This document shows, in pieces, positions 42,769-50,193 of a stretch of DNA of 64,000 nt. Numbering within the stretch: the first letter of the stretch is position 1; each line of letters starts with the position of its first letter. Both the position numbers and the translations under genes were made by a program. The notes under the pieces were generated by a model. The model ran no database searches. It had not been told where the DNA came from and was given only the letters and a program-made list of their open reading frames with translations. The stretch spans positions 1 to 64,000 of the forward strand of contig NZ_DASUSQ010000102.1 in NCBI RefSeq assembly GCF_036375055.1, in the 5' to 3' direction. This DNA comes from Umezawaea sp036375055. Lineage in GTDB: Bacteria; Actinomycetota; Actinomycetes; Mycobacteriales; Pseudonocardiaceae.

Positions 42769-43848
42769 ATGGCGCACATCGGGGGCATCTGCGGCGAACG
42801 GTTCGGGGCGGTGCGCGACGCGCTGGTGGCATCGCTGGAGCAGGGCGGCGGCGCGTCCGCCGCGGTGTACCTGGACGGCGAGCCGGTGGTCGACCTCTGG
42901 GGCGGGTGCGCCGACGAGGAGGGCGCGCGCCCGTGGGAGCGCGACACGATCACCGGTGTCTGGTCGACCACGAAGACGATGACCGCGCTGTGCGCGCTGG
43001 TCCTCGCCGACCGCGGCGACCTCGACCTGGACGCCCCCGTGGCGGAGTACTGGCCCGAGTTCGCCGCCGAGGGCAAGGGGAAGGTGCTGGTGCGGCACGT
43101 CCTCGGGCACACCTCGGGCCTGCCCGCGTGGACCGAGCCGGTGGCGCTCGACGTGCTCTACGACTGGTCGGCCGCGACGGCGCTGCTGGCGGAGCAGCCG
43201 CTCGTCTCGGAGCCGGGGGTGGTAGGCGCTTACCACGCCGTGACGCAGGGGTTCCTGCTCGGTGAGGTGGTCCGCCGGGTGACCGGCCGCGCCCTCGGTG
43301 TGTTCTTCGCCGAGGACGTGGCCGGTCCGCTGGGCGCCGACTTCCACATCGGACTCGCCCCCGAGCACGACCACCGCGTCGCCCCGATCATCCCGGCCAC
43401 GACCAGGGCGCCCGAGCTGGAGGCCCGAGGCCCGGGAAACCCGCCCATCCCGGCGGAGACCGCGAACACCGAGGCCTGGCGGCGGGCCGACATCCCGTCC
43501 GCCAGCGGTTTCGGCAACGCCCGGTCCGTCGCCGCCGTGCAGTCGGTGCTCGCGTGCGGCGGCGAGGCCCGCGGCGTGCGGCTGCTGTCCGCCGCGGGGT
43601 GCGAGCGGGTGTTCGAGGAGCAGTTCGTCGGCGAGGACCGGGTGCTCGGCGCTCCGATCCGGTACGGCACGGGCTACGCCCTGCGGGGCCGGACCTGTTC
43701 CTGGGGCGGGTGGGGCGGGTCGATCGTCCTGGTCGACCCCGACCAGCGGCTCGTGGTGTCGTACGTGATGAACCAGATGGTCGAGTCGGGCCCGCTGGGT
43801 GACGACCGCGGTCTGGGCGTCGTGATGGCCGCCTACGGCGGGCTGTAG
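42769..43848 (+). CDS. Beta-lactamase-family serine hydrolase (EstB-like)
   Basis: A 359-aa penicillin-binding-protein-fold hydrolase without a signal peptide. The SxxK nucleophile is in GVWSTTKTMTAL (Ser-Thr-Thr-Lys), the second motif Tyr is in YHAVTQGFLLGEVVRRVTG, and the C-terminal WGGWGGSIVLVDPDQRL stands for the KTG-type box. This is the class C beta-lactamase-like esterase group, cytosolic here, acting more often on esters than on beta-lactams. The start ATG has only a weak GGGAAA Shine-Dalgarno, so it may be translated from the OYE transcript 41 bp upstream. It is convergent with the enolase-superfamily gene, 9 bp apart. Confidence 0.9.
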   Translation: MAHIGGICGERFGAVRDALVASLEQGGGASAAVYLDGEPVVDLWGGCADEEGARPWERDTITGVWSTTKTMTALCALVLADRGDLDLDAPVAEYWPEFAAEGKGKVLVRHVLGHTSGLPAWTEPVALDVLYDWSAATALLAEQPLVSEPGVVGAYHAVTQGFLLGEVVRRVTGRALGVFFAEDVAGPLGADFHIGLAPEHDHRVAPIIPATTRAPELEARGPGNPPIPAETANTEAWRRADIPSASGFGNARSVAAVQSVLACGGEARGVRLLSAAGCERVFEEQFVGEDRVLGAPIRYGTGYALRGRTCSWGGWGGSIVLVDPDQRLVVSYVMNQMVESGPLGDDRGLGVVMAAYGGL

Positions 43849-43857
43849 CCACGCCGG

Positions 43858-44994
43858 TCAGGTCACCTCGTGCGAGGCCCGCGTCCAGGCGCGGGCCTGC
43901 TCGGTGAGCGTCAGGCCGAGGCCGGGCCGGGTCGGCACGCGCATGCGGCCGTCGCTGGTGTGCAGGCGCTCGGTGAACAGCGGCTCCAGCCAGTCGAAGT
44001 GCTCCACCCACGGCTCGTGCGGGTAGGCCGCGGCCAGGTGGAGGTGGATCTCCATGGCGAAGTGCGGCGCCAGTTGCAGGTGGTGGTGCTCGGCGAGCGC
44101 GGCCAGCTTCAGGAACTGGGTGATGCCACCGATCCGCGGCGCGTCGGGCTGGATCACGTCCACCGCCCGGTCGCGGATGAGCGTCCAGTGCTCCGCCACG
44201 CTCGCGAGCATCTCACCGGTCGCGATCGGCGTGTCCAGGCTCGCCGCCAGCGCCGCGTGGCCCTCGGAGTCGTAGGCGTCCAGCGGTTCCTCGATCCACG
44301 TGAGGTCGAAGCGCTCCAACGCCCGCCCCATCCGCCGCGCCGTCGGCCGGTCCCACTGCTGGTTCGCGTCGACCATGATCGGAACGCCGTCGCCGAGGTG
44401 CTCCCGAACCGCCTCCACCCGCCGCAGGTCCGCGTTCGGCGAGGGATCGCCCACCTTGATCTTGATCCCGCCGATGCCCCTCCGCAACGAGGCGTCCGCG
44501 TTCTCCAGCACCTGCTCCGTCGGGGTGTGCAGGAACCCGCCCGAGGTGTTGTAGCAGCGGACCGACTCGCGGTGCGCGCCCAACAGCTTGGCGAGCGACA
44601 ACCCGGCCCGTTTCGCCTTCAGGTCCCACAGCGCCACGTCGAACGCCGCGACCGCCTGGGTGGCCAACCCGCTGCGCCCCACCGAAGCCCCGGCCCACAC
44701 CAGCTTCGTCCACAACCTGCCCGTGTCATTGGGATCCTCCCCGATGAGCACGGGAGCGACCTCCCCGGCGTGCGCGTAGAGCCCTGGCCCACCCGCCCGC
44801 TTCGCGTAGCTGAACCCGATCCCCTCGTACCCCTGCGCCGTGGTGATCTCGGTGAACAGGAAGGCCACCTCGGTCATGGGGCGCTGGCGGCCGGTGAGGA
44901 CCTTGGCGTCGCTGATGGGGGTGGGGAGGGGGAGGTAGAGGGAGGAGAGGCGGATTCGGGCGATGCGGTCCGGGTCCGTCGGTTCGTCGGTCAT
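43858..44994 (-). CDS. Enolase-superfamily (mandelate racemase/sugar-acid dehydratase) enzyme
   Basis: A 378-aa enzyme; ATG 44994 was chosen at MTDEPTDPDRIARIRLSSL. The barrel carries the catalytic KxK in GGIKIKVGDPS, metal-ligand Asp in IMVDANQQW, Glu in TWIEEPLD, Glu in TGEMLASV and the general-base His in LAPHFAMEIHLHLA. A Lys-x-Lys plus His/Asp set is typical of L-talarate/galactarate dehydratases and mandelate racemases. No sugar-acid transporter or aldolase is adjacent, so the substrate is open. It is divergent from the MFS-TetR operon across a 177-bp intergenic region. Confidence 0.9.
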   Translation of the reverse strand: MTDEPTDPDRIARIRLSSLYLPLPTPISDAKVLTGRQRPMTEVAFLFTEITTAQGYEGIGFSYAKRAGGPGLYAHAGEVAPVLIGEDPNDTGRLWTKLVWAGASVGRSGLATQAVAAFDVALWDLKAKRAGLSLAKLLGAHRESVRCYNTSGGFLHTPTEQVLENADASLRRGIGGIKIKVGDPSPNADLRRVEAVREHLGDGVPIMVDANQQWDRPTARRMGRALERFDLTWIEEPLDAYDSEGHAALAASLDTPIATGEMLASVAEHWTLIRDRAVDVIQPDAPRIGGITQFLKLAALAEHHHLQLAPHFAMEIHLHLAAAYPHEPWVEHFDWLEPLFTERLHTSDGRMRVPTRPGLGLTLTEQARAWTRASHEVT

Positions 44995-45139
44995 GGGTCC
45001 AGCGTGGCCGGTCTGGCGGGGGAGTGGCCAGGGGGCCGGGGGTCGCGAGGCGACCACGGCGTTGCTCGCCAACACCGCGACGAACTGCTGGCGAAGAACA
45101 CCGTGTCACGACGGTGTCGAGTCGGTCACAGCGTCCAAG

Positions 45140-45167
45140 AAACTAAACCGTCCGGACGGTACAGTTT
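45140..45167. promoter_or_regulatory. 28-bp TetR operator containing a leaderless -10
   Basis: A palindrome with 12 of 14 pairs matched. Its perfect core ACCGTCCGGACGGT is flanked by AAACT and AGTTT. TACAGT (45160-45165) lies inside it, 6 nt before ATG 45172, so the exporter transcript is probably leaderless and blocked directly by the operon's own TetR. Confidence 0.8.
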
Positions 45168-45171
45168 CAGG

Positions 45172-46686
45172 ATGGCGATGAACGACGTGGTCGTGGTGGG
45201 TGGCCGGCGGCGGTGGGCCGCGCTGGGAGTGCTGGTCGGCTCCGTGTTGTTGCTGGCGATCGACGGCACGGTGCTCTACCTGGCCGTGCCGTCGCTGTCC
45301 CGCGACCTGGCACCCACCGCGACCGAGGTCCTCTGGATCGGCGACGTCTACTCGCTCGCCCTGGCGGGCCTGCTCGTCACCACCGGCACGCTCGCCGACC
45401 GTGTCGGGCGCAAGAGGGTGCTGCTCGTGGGTACGGCCGCGTTCGGGGCGGCCTCGTTGCTGGCGGCGTTCTCGACCAGTTCGGAGATGCTCATCGGGGC
45501 CCGACTGCTGTTGGGCGTGGCCGGTGCGACGATCATGCCGTCCACGCTGTCGATCATCCGCAACCTGTTCCCCGACGCGCGGGAGCGGACCAGGGCCATC
45601 GCGATCTGGTCGGCGGGCTCGGGTGGCGGGCTGGCGTTGGGGCCGTTGATCGGTGGTGCGCTGCTGGAGCGGTTCTGGTGGGGCTCGGTGTTCCTGGTCA
45701 ACGTGCCCGTCGTGGTCGTCTTCCTGGTCGCGGGAGGGCTGTTGCTGCCCGAGTCGCGCAACCCGGATCCCGGCCGGTTCGACCTGGTCTCGGCCGGGTT
45801 GTCGTTCGCGGCGATCACGCCGCTGGTGTACGCGGTCAAGCACGCCGTCGGCTCCGGACCGGACGGGTGGACGGTGGGGTCCGCGCTGGTCGGGCTGGTG
45901 GCCGCGGTGCTGTTCGTGCGGCGGCAGCGGCGGACGGACCCGCCCCTGATCGACGTCGGGCTGTTCCGGAACGCCGCGTTCACCGGTGCGGTGCTGGCCA
46001 ACGTGATCGCGATCTTCGCGCTGACCGGGCTGCTGTTCTTCTTCTCCCAGTACCTCCAGTTCGTGCGCGGGTTCAGCCCGCTGGTGGCGGGGCTGGCCGA
46101 GATGCCGACGATGGTCGCCTCGGTGGTGGTCATCGGTGTGGTCGGCGTGGTCGCCGCGCGGTGGGGCACGGGGCGCGCCGTGGCCGCGGGGCTGGCCACC
46201 GCCGCGGTCGGGCTGCTGCTGGTCGCCGTCGCCGAGGGGGCGGAGAGCTACCTGTGGCTGGGGTTGGCGCTGCTGCCGGTGGGGCTCGGTGTGGGGTTGG
46301 CGATGACGCTGACGGTGGACGCGGTCGTGTCGGCGGTGCCGCCGCACCGGGCGGGCGCGGCGTCGGCGATCTCCGAGACCGCCTACGAACTCGGTGTGGT
46401 GCTGGGCATCGCGGTGCTCGGCTCCGTGGTCACCCTGGCCTACCGGGCGAACCTGGACGTGCCCGGCGCGGCCCGTCCCGCCGTCGAGGACTCGGTCGGC
46501 TCCGCGCTGGCCGCGCTGGACCCCGCCTCGCCGCTGGTGGCACCGGTGAAGGAGGCGTTCACGATCGCCATGCAGACGACGTCGACCATCGCCGCCGTGA
46601 TCACCGCCGTGGCGGCCCTGGTCGCCTGGCGCACCATCCCCTCCGGTAGGAACACGGGCACCAGGAGTGCGTCGGAAGGGGCGTGA
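45172..46686 (+). CDS. DHA2-type MFS drug exporter
   Basis: A 504-aa membrane protein with about fourteen helices, as in EmrB/QacA. Conserved parts are the first helix LLAIDGTVLYLAVPSLSRDL, the loop GTLADRVGRKRVLLVG, motif C in GSGGGLALGPLIGGALLE, and RAGAASAISETAYELGVVLG near the C-terminus. ATG 45172 was chosen for its fit to the upstream -10; ATG 45178 is in the same frame. The gene overlaps the following TetR gene as GTGA, giving a self-regulated multidrug-efflux operon. Confidence 0.94.
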   Translation: MAMNDVVVVGGRRRWAALGVLVGSVLLLAIDGTVLYLAVPSLSRDLAPTATEVLWIGDVYSLALAGLLVTTGTLADRVGRKRVLLVGTAAFGAASLLAAFSTSSEMLIGARLLLGVAGATIMPSTLSIIRNLFPDARERTRAIAIWSAGSGGGLALGPLIGGALLERFWWGSVFLVNVPVVVVFLVAGGLLLPESRNPDPGRFDLVSAGLSFAAITPLVYAVKHAVGSGPDGWTVGSALVGLVAAVLFVRRQRRTDPPLIDVGLFRNAAFTGAVLANVIAIFALTGLLFFFSQYLQFVRGFSPLVAGLAEMPTMVASVVVIGVVGVVAARWGTGRAVAAGLATAAVGLLLVAVAEGAESYLWLGLALLPVGLGVGLAMTLTVDAVVSAVPPHRAGAASAISETAYELGVVLGIAVLGSVVTLAYRANLDVPGAARPAVEDSVGSALAALDPASPLVAPVKEAFTIAMQTTSTIAAVITAVAALVAWRTIPSGRNTGTRSASEGA

Positions 46687-47270
46687 GCATGGCTCGCAAG
46701 GCAGGGCGCACGCCCGCGGTGACGCGCCGGGCGCTGCTCGACGCCGCCGCCTCCGTGATCCGCACCAGGGGCATCGCCGCCAGCCTGGACGAGATCGCCC
46801 GCGAGGCGCAGGTGTCCAAGGGCGGGCTGCTCTACCACTTCGCCACCAAGGACGACCTGGTGCGGGCCCTCGCCCAGGACCTGGTGGAGGCGTTCCGCGC
46901 CGAGGTGGTCGCCGCCGTCGACCCCGCGGACTCCGCTCCCGGCGCGCTCACGCGCGCCTACGTGAGGGCCTGCCTGTCGTCCTCGCACGACGAGGTCGCG
47001 CTCCGCGAGAGCGCGGCGCTCGTGGTCCAGCTCGGCGCCCTGCCCGAGGTCGCGGACCTCGTCCGCGCCGACACCCGCCGCTGGAGCGCCGAACTGGGCG
47101 CCGACGGCCTGCCCGCCCACGTGCTGGCGCTGGTCGTGGCCGCCGCCGACGGGGCGAGCGCGGCACCGCTGTGGGGCGGCGCCGTGCCGCACGACGAGGC
47201 TCGCGCGCTGGAGCGCCAGCTCATCCGGTTCACCCTCGACCAGGCGCTCTGGTCGCACCTGGAGGCCTGA
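46683..47270 (+). CDS. TetR-family repressor of the DHA2 exporter
   Basis: A 195-aa protein. GTG 46683 overlaps the exporter stop codon; ATG 46689 is a possible internal start. The DNA-binding part has AVTRRALLDAAASVIRTRGIAASLDEIAREAQVSKGGLLYHFATKDDLVRAL. The C-terminal domain matches the TetR_C_37-like group (ALTRAYVRACLSSSHDE), typical of regulators paired with EmrB-type pumps. It should bind the 28-bp palindrome at 45140-45167, giving autoregulation relieved by the exported compound. Confidence 0.92.
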   Translation: MSMARKAGRTPAVTRRALLDAAASVIRTRGIAASLDEIAREAQVSKGGLLYHFATKDDLVRALAQDLVEAFRAEVVAAVDPADSAPGALTRAYVRACLSSSHDEVALRESAALVVQLGALPEVADLVRADTRRWSAELGADGLPAHVLALVVAAADGASAAPLWGGAVPHDEARALERQLIRFTLDQALWSHLEA

Positions 47271-47363
47271 CGCGCCACCGCGGACCCCATCTTCTTGCCG
47301 AAACGGCATGGATCGGTGCGGTTCCGGCAAGGCTGCCGCACGATGGTCGCGGAGGTGATGACC

Positions 47364-47462
47364 ATGGAGCAGGAGCAGAGGGTGGACGAGCCGTTCTCCG
47401 CCGAGATGGAGGCCCGCGTGTGCGAGATCGTGCTGGGCGATCGGCGGCACGGGCTCCGGTAG
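47364..47462 (+). CDS. 32-aa small protein, function unknown
   Basis: A short frame starting at ATG 47364 with GGAGG 8 nt upstream; ATG 47358 is also in frame. Almost every codon ends in G or C, as in real genes here. The peptide is highly charged and acidic in its first half (MEQEQRVDEPFSAEMEARV), ends LGDRRHGLR and has one Cys. It finishes 1 bp from the convergent TetR gene end. A CTTGCCG/CGGCAAG inverted repeat (47294-47331) lies upstream. No family is recognised; it may be a regulatory peptide or a tailoring-type precursor, but nothing nearby supports either. Confidence 0.5.
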   Translation: MEQEQRVDEPFSAEMEARVCEIVLGDRRHGLR

Positions 47463-48119
47463 TCAGCGCGCCGTCGGAGGCCGGACCACGTGGTGCAGTT
47501 CGAGGCGGGGTGCGGGAGGCAGTGGTTCGGCTCCGTCGGCGCGGAAGGCGTGCAGCAGCAGGCCGACGAGCCTGCGGGACGCGGCCAGCGCCGACTCCGG
47601 CGAGTCGGCCGTGATGCCGCCGTTGGCCATCAGCAGCAGCGTGATGTCGTCGAACGTGAAGTCCTCGCGCAGCTCACCCGACGCCTTGGCCCGCCTGGCC
47701 AGCTCGCCGAAGCCCCTCTCGGCGCGGGAGCGCAGCCCGTCGAGCACGGTCGCGTCGGGGAAGCGGCAGGCGAACGCGCCGGTGAAGCCCTTGTCCACGG
47801 CCTGCATGGCGCACACCTGCTCCAGGACGGCGCGGAACGCGCACCACGGGTCCGGGTCGGCCAGCGCGTCCTCCACCACCGCCGCGCACAGCTCGATCTG
47901 CTCGGCGAACGCCTCCGCCACCAGGGCCTCCTTGGTGGGGAAGCGGCGGTAGAGCGTCGCCACGCCCACACCCGAGTGGCGGGCGATGTCGGTCATCGTG
48001 ACGTCCAGGCCCTCCTCGGCGAAGAGCAGGCGCGCGGCCTCGACGATGCGGGTCCGGTTGTTCCTGGCGTCGACGCGCAGCGCCTCCGCCGCGGCCATCC
48101 GAGAGGGCTCGGTCGTCAT
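47463..48119 (-). CDS. TetR-family repressor (TetR_C_13-like)
   Basis: A 218-aa protein from ATG 48119. The DNA-binding segment is NRTRIVEAARLLFAEEGLDVTMTDIARHSGVGVATLYRRFPTKEALVAEAF. The C-terminal domain has the usual DITLLLMANGGI helix of repressors that guard oxidoreductases. TAAAGT (48127-48132, minus strand) lies 7 nt before the ATG, suggesting another leaderless transcript. It is divergent from a quinone-oxidoreductase-like gene with two identical-type operators between them, so it should repress both. Confidence 0.92.
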   Translation of the reverse strand: MTTEPSRMAAAEALRVDARNNRTRIVEAARLLFAEEGLDVTMTDIARHSGVGVATLYRRFPTKEALVAEAFAEQIELCAAVVEDALADPDPWCAFRAVLEQVCAMQAVDKGFTGAFACRFPDATVLDGLRSRAERGFGELARRAKASGELREDFTFDDITLLLMANGGITADSPESALAASRRLVGLLLHAFRADGAEPLPPAPRLELHHVVRPPTAR

Positions 48120-48135
48120 GCCTCTCACTTTAGCT

Positions 48136-48200
48136 CAAGTGGAGGGTGTCCTCCAGTTGTCGTGTTAGCGTCGAGGCAAGTGGAGGGCATCCTCCATTTG
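48136..48200. promoter_or_regulatory. Twin TetR operators in a divergent promoter
   Basis: Two copies of TGGAGG-N4-CCTCCA with CAAG/TTG-type flanks lie at 48136-48159 and 48177-48200, centres 41 bp apart (about four helical turns). The first lies upstream of the TetR -10 box (48127-48132); the second is near the start point of the rightward gene, whose -10 may be TAGCGT at 48166-48171. Confidence 0.85.
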
Positions 48201-48217
48201 TCCAGGCGAGGAGAGCC

Positions 48218-49165
48218 GTGAACGAGATGCGCGTGGCCCAGTTCGACTCCTACGGGCCGCCGGAGGTGCTGTACGAGGCGAGGGTGCCGATGCCCGTGGT
48301 GAAGCCGGGGGAGGTGCTGGTCCGGGTCCACGGGGTGAGCGTCAACGGCGGTGAGCTGATGCTGCGCTCCGGCAAGCTGAGGTGGTTCGCCCCCCGCCGC
48401 TTCCCCAAGCGCACGGGGATCGACTTCGCCGGGGTCGTCGTCACGGCGGCCGAGGGCGTGCCCGGCCCGAGGGCGGGCGACCACGTCTGGGGGATGATGT
48501 CGCGCTTCGTCGGCGGGTCCGCCGCCGAGTACGTGGCCGTGCGGCCCCGCAAGCTGTCGCCCAGCCCGGCCGGGCTGGACCTGGTCGAGGCCGCCGCGCT
48601 GCCCGCCGGGACGACGGCGATCACGGCGCTGCGCGACCACGCCCGCCTCAAGCCGGGCGAGCGGCTGCTGGTGCGCGGCGCCGCGGGTGGGATCGGGAGC
48701 ATCGCCGTCCAGTTGGGGCGGCACTACGGCGCGCACGTCACGGGGCTCGCCGGTGCGAAGAACCTCGACCTGGTGCGGGAACTGGGGGCGCACGAGGTGT
48801 TCGACCGCCGTGCCACCGAACCGGGGGACCTGGGGGAGTTCGACGTCGTGCTGGACACCGCGGGCTCCTCGCTGCCCGCCTACCGCGGCCTGCTCGCCAG
48901 GGGTGGGCGGATGGTCGGGATCTCCTTCGACTCGGTCGCGTCCGTCGGGTACGTGCTGCTGTCGACCGTCTTCGGCTCGCGGCGGGTGCGGTTCTTCAGC
49001 GGGAACCCGACGCACGCGCTGTTCGCCGAGCTGACCGGGCTCGTGGAGGCCGGAGCCCTCCGCCCCGTCGTGGACACCGTGCACGACCTGGCGGACATCT
49101 CCGCGGCGCACCGGGCGCTGGAGGAGGGTGGCGTGCGGGGGAAGCACGTGGTCCGGATGGTGTGA
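48218..49165 (+). CDS. Zinc-independent quinone oxidoreductase-like MDR enzyme
   Basis: A 315-aa medium-chain dehydrogenase/reductase starting at GTG with GAGGAGAG upstream. It shows MRVAQFDSYGPPEVLYEA, VRVHGVSVNGGELMLRSG, FPKRTGIDFAGVVV, the nucleotide-binding VRGAAGGIGSIAVQLGRHYGAHVTG and a final GGVRGKHVVRM. The catalytic-zinc Cys/His set is absent, as in quinone oxidoreductases and enoyl reductases. It is divergent from the TetR gene with twin operators between, so it is an inducible detoxification reductase. A new promoter for the next gene starts 17 bp after its stop. Confidence 0.92.
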   Translation: MNEMRVAQFDSYGPPEVLYEARVPMPVVKPGEVLVRVHGVSVNGGELMLRSGKLRWFAPRRFPKRTGIDFAGVVVTAAEGVPGPRAGDHVWGMMSRFVGGSAAEYVAVRPRKLSPSPAGLDLVEAAALPAGTTAITALRDHARLKPGERLLVRGAAGGIGSIAVQLGRHYGAHVTGLAGAKNLDLVRELGAHEVFDRRATEPGDLGEFDVVLDTAGSSLPAYRGLLARGGRMVGISFDSVASVGYVLLSTVFGSRRVRFFSGNPTHALFAELTGLVEAGALRPVVDTVHDLADISAAHRALEEGGVRGKHVVRMV

Positions 49166-49181
49166 GGTAGGTCGCGCGCCG

Positions 49182-49231
49182 TTGACCTCATGCTTGAGAG
49201 AGTCAATCATTTGCATGAATTGCTCAAGCAT
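49182..49231 (+). promoter_or_regulatory. Promoter with AT-rich inverted repeat
   Basis: TTGACC (49182-49187) and AATCAT (49205-49210), 17 bp apart, form a promoter. Perfect 9-bp arms ATGCTTGAG (49190-49198) and CTCAAGCAT (49223-49231) straddle the -10 and start region. The block is strikingly AT-rich against its surroundings, suggesting a specific regulator. Confidence 0.65.
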
Positions 49232-49247
49232 TCGAGAAGGAGCGGTC

Positions 49248-50135
49248 ATGGTCGGCGTGCGTCGTGGTGCAGGTGCCCTCGTGGTCGAGGGAGAGGCCGT
49301 CGAGGTGGACGGGAGGAGGCGGACGCTGACCGTCGTCCGCCCCGAGGTGGTCGCCGAGGGCGCGGCGGTCGTGCTGGTGCTGCACGGGTCCAACCAGGAC
49401 GGTCGGATCGTCCGGAGGTTCGCCGGGTACGGCTTCGACGCGTTCGCCGAGCGGGGCGGGGCCGTGGTCGCCTACCTCGACGGGCACCGCGGCAACTGGA
49501 ACGAGGCACGGGCGAGGTCGGACTTCGCGGCCAGGAGGGAGGGTTTCGACGACGTCGCCTTCGCGGGAGCGGTGGTCGACCTGCTGGTGTCGGAGCACCG
49601 GGTCGACCCCGCCCGCGTGCACGCCGTCGGGTACTCGGCGGGCGGCTCGATGGTGATCAGGCTGGCGCACGAGATCGGCCCGCGGCTGGCCGGGATCGGG
49701 CTCGTGGCGGCCACGCTGCCGGTGCCGGGGGAGCTGCTGCCGTTCGACGGGCCGGTCGTGCCGCTCCCGGTGGTCCTCTTCCACGGCACGAGGGACCGGC
49801 TCGTGCCGTACGACGGCGGCGTGACCAGCCTGTGGGGCTTCCGACCGCGCGGCCTCGGGCTGTCGGCGCGGGAGACCGCCGCGTACTTCGCCGGGCGCAA
49901 CGGCATCACCGCCGCGCCCGAGTCGCACGACCTCGGCTCCAGCGCGGGCGATCGGACCGCGGTGGAGCGCACGGACCACCGGCAGGACGGCCGTCCGACG
50001 GTCACGCTGTACACGGTCCACGGTGGCGGGCACGTCGTCCCCGGTCCGGGACGGCCGCTGTTCGTCATGGGGAGGCCGACCCGCGGGCTCGTGGCGGCGC
50101 GCGCGCTGGGCGAGGCGTTCGGGCTGCCCGCCTGA
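49248..50135 (+). CDS. PHB-depolymerase/feruloyl-esterase-like alpha/beta hydrolase
   Basis: A 295-aa hydrolase starting at ATG with GAGAAGGAG upstream. It has VVLVLHGSNQDGRIVRRFAGY, the nucleophile GYSAGGSMVIRL (GxSxG), VVLFHGTRDRLVPYDGG with the acid Asp, and the His in YTVHGGGHVVPGPG. This is the LpqC/PHB-depolymerase-like pattern. Those enzymes are usually secreted, but no signal peptide is present, so this one may act on internal esters. It is a single gene with a dedicated promoter and a 9-bp inverted repeat; its regulator is not adjacent. Confidence 0.88.
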   Translation: MVGVRRGAGALVVEGEAVEVDGRRRTLTVVRPEVVAEGAAVVLVLHGSNQDGRIVRRFAGYGFDAFAERGGAVVAYLDGHRGNWNEARARSDFAARREGFDDVAFAGAVVDLLVSEHRVDPARVHAVGYSAGGSMVIRLAHEIGPRLAGIGLVAATLPVPGELLPFDGPVVPLPVVLFHGTRDRLVPYDGGVTSLWGFRPRGLGLSARETAAYFAGRNGITAAPESHDLGSSAGDRTAVERTDHRQDGRPTVTLYTVHGGGHVVPGPGRPLFVMGRPTRGLVAARALGEAFGLPA

Positions 50136-50163
50136 GCCGGGTGGCCGCGGGTACCCTCCGCCG

Positions 50164-50193
50164 ATGGACTCACGTGCACGGCTCACCCGGTGA
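50164..50193 (+). CDS. Nine-residue leaderless upstream peptide
   Basis: ATG 50164 opens a nine-codon frame (MDSRARLTR). It lies 6 nt after TACCCT (50152-50157), a plausible -10, so it should be translated from the first base of the transcript. Its TGA overlaps the GTG start of the synthase-like gene as GTGA, suggesting translational coupling or attenuation rather than a functional peptide. Confidence 0.4.
   Translation: MDSRARLTR

Noticed and set aside
47294..47331. CTTGCCG/CGGCAAG inverted repeat upstream of the 32-aa gene
   Set aside because: Arms are only 7 bp with a 24-bp gap and no clear promoter. It resembles the nearby terminator type by chance, so it was not listed as a separate site.
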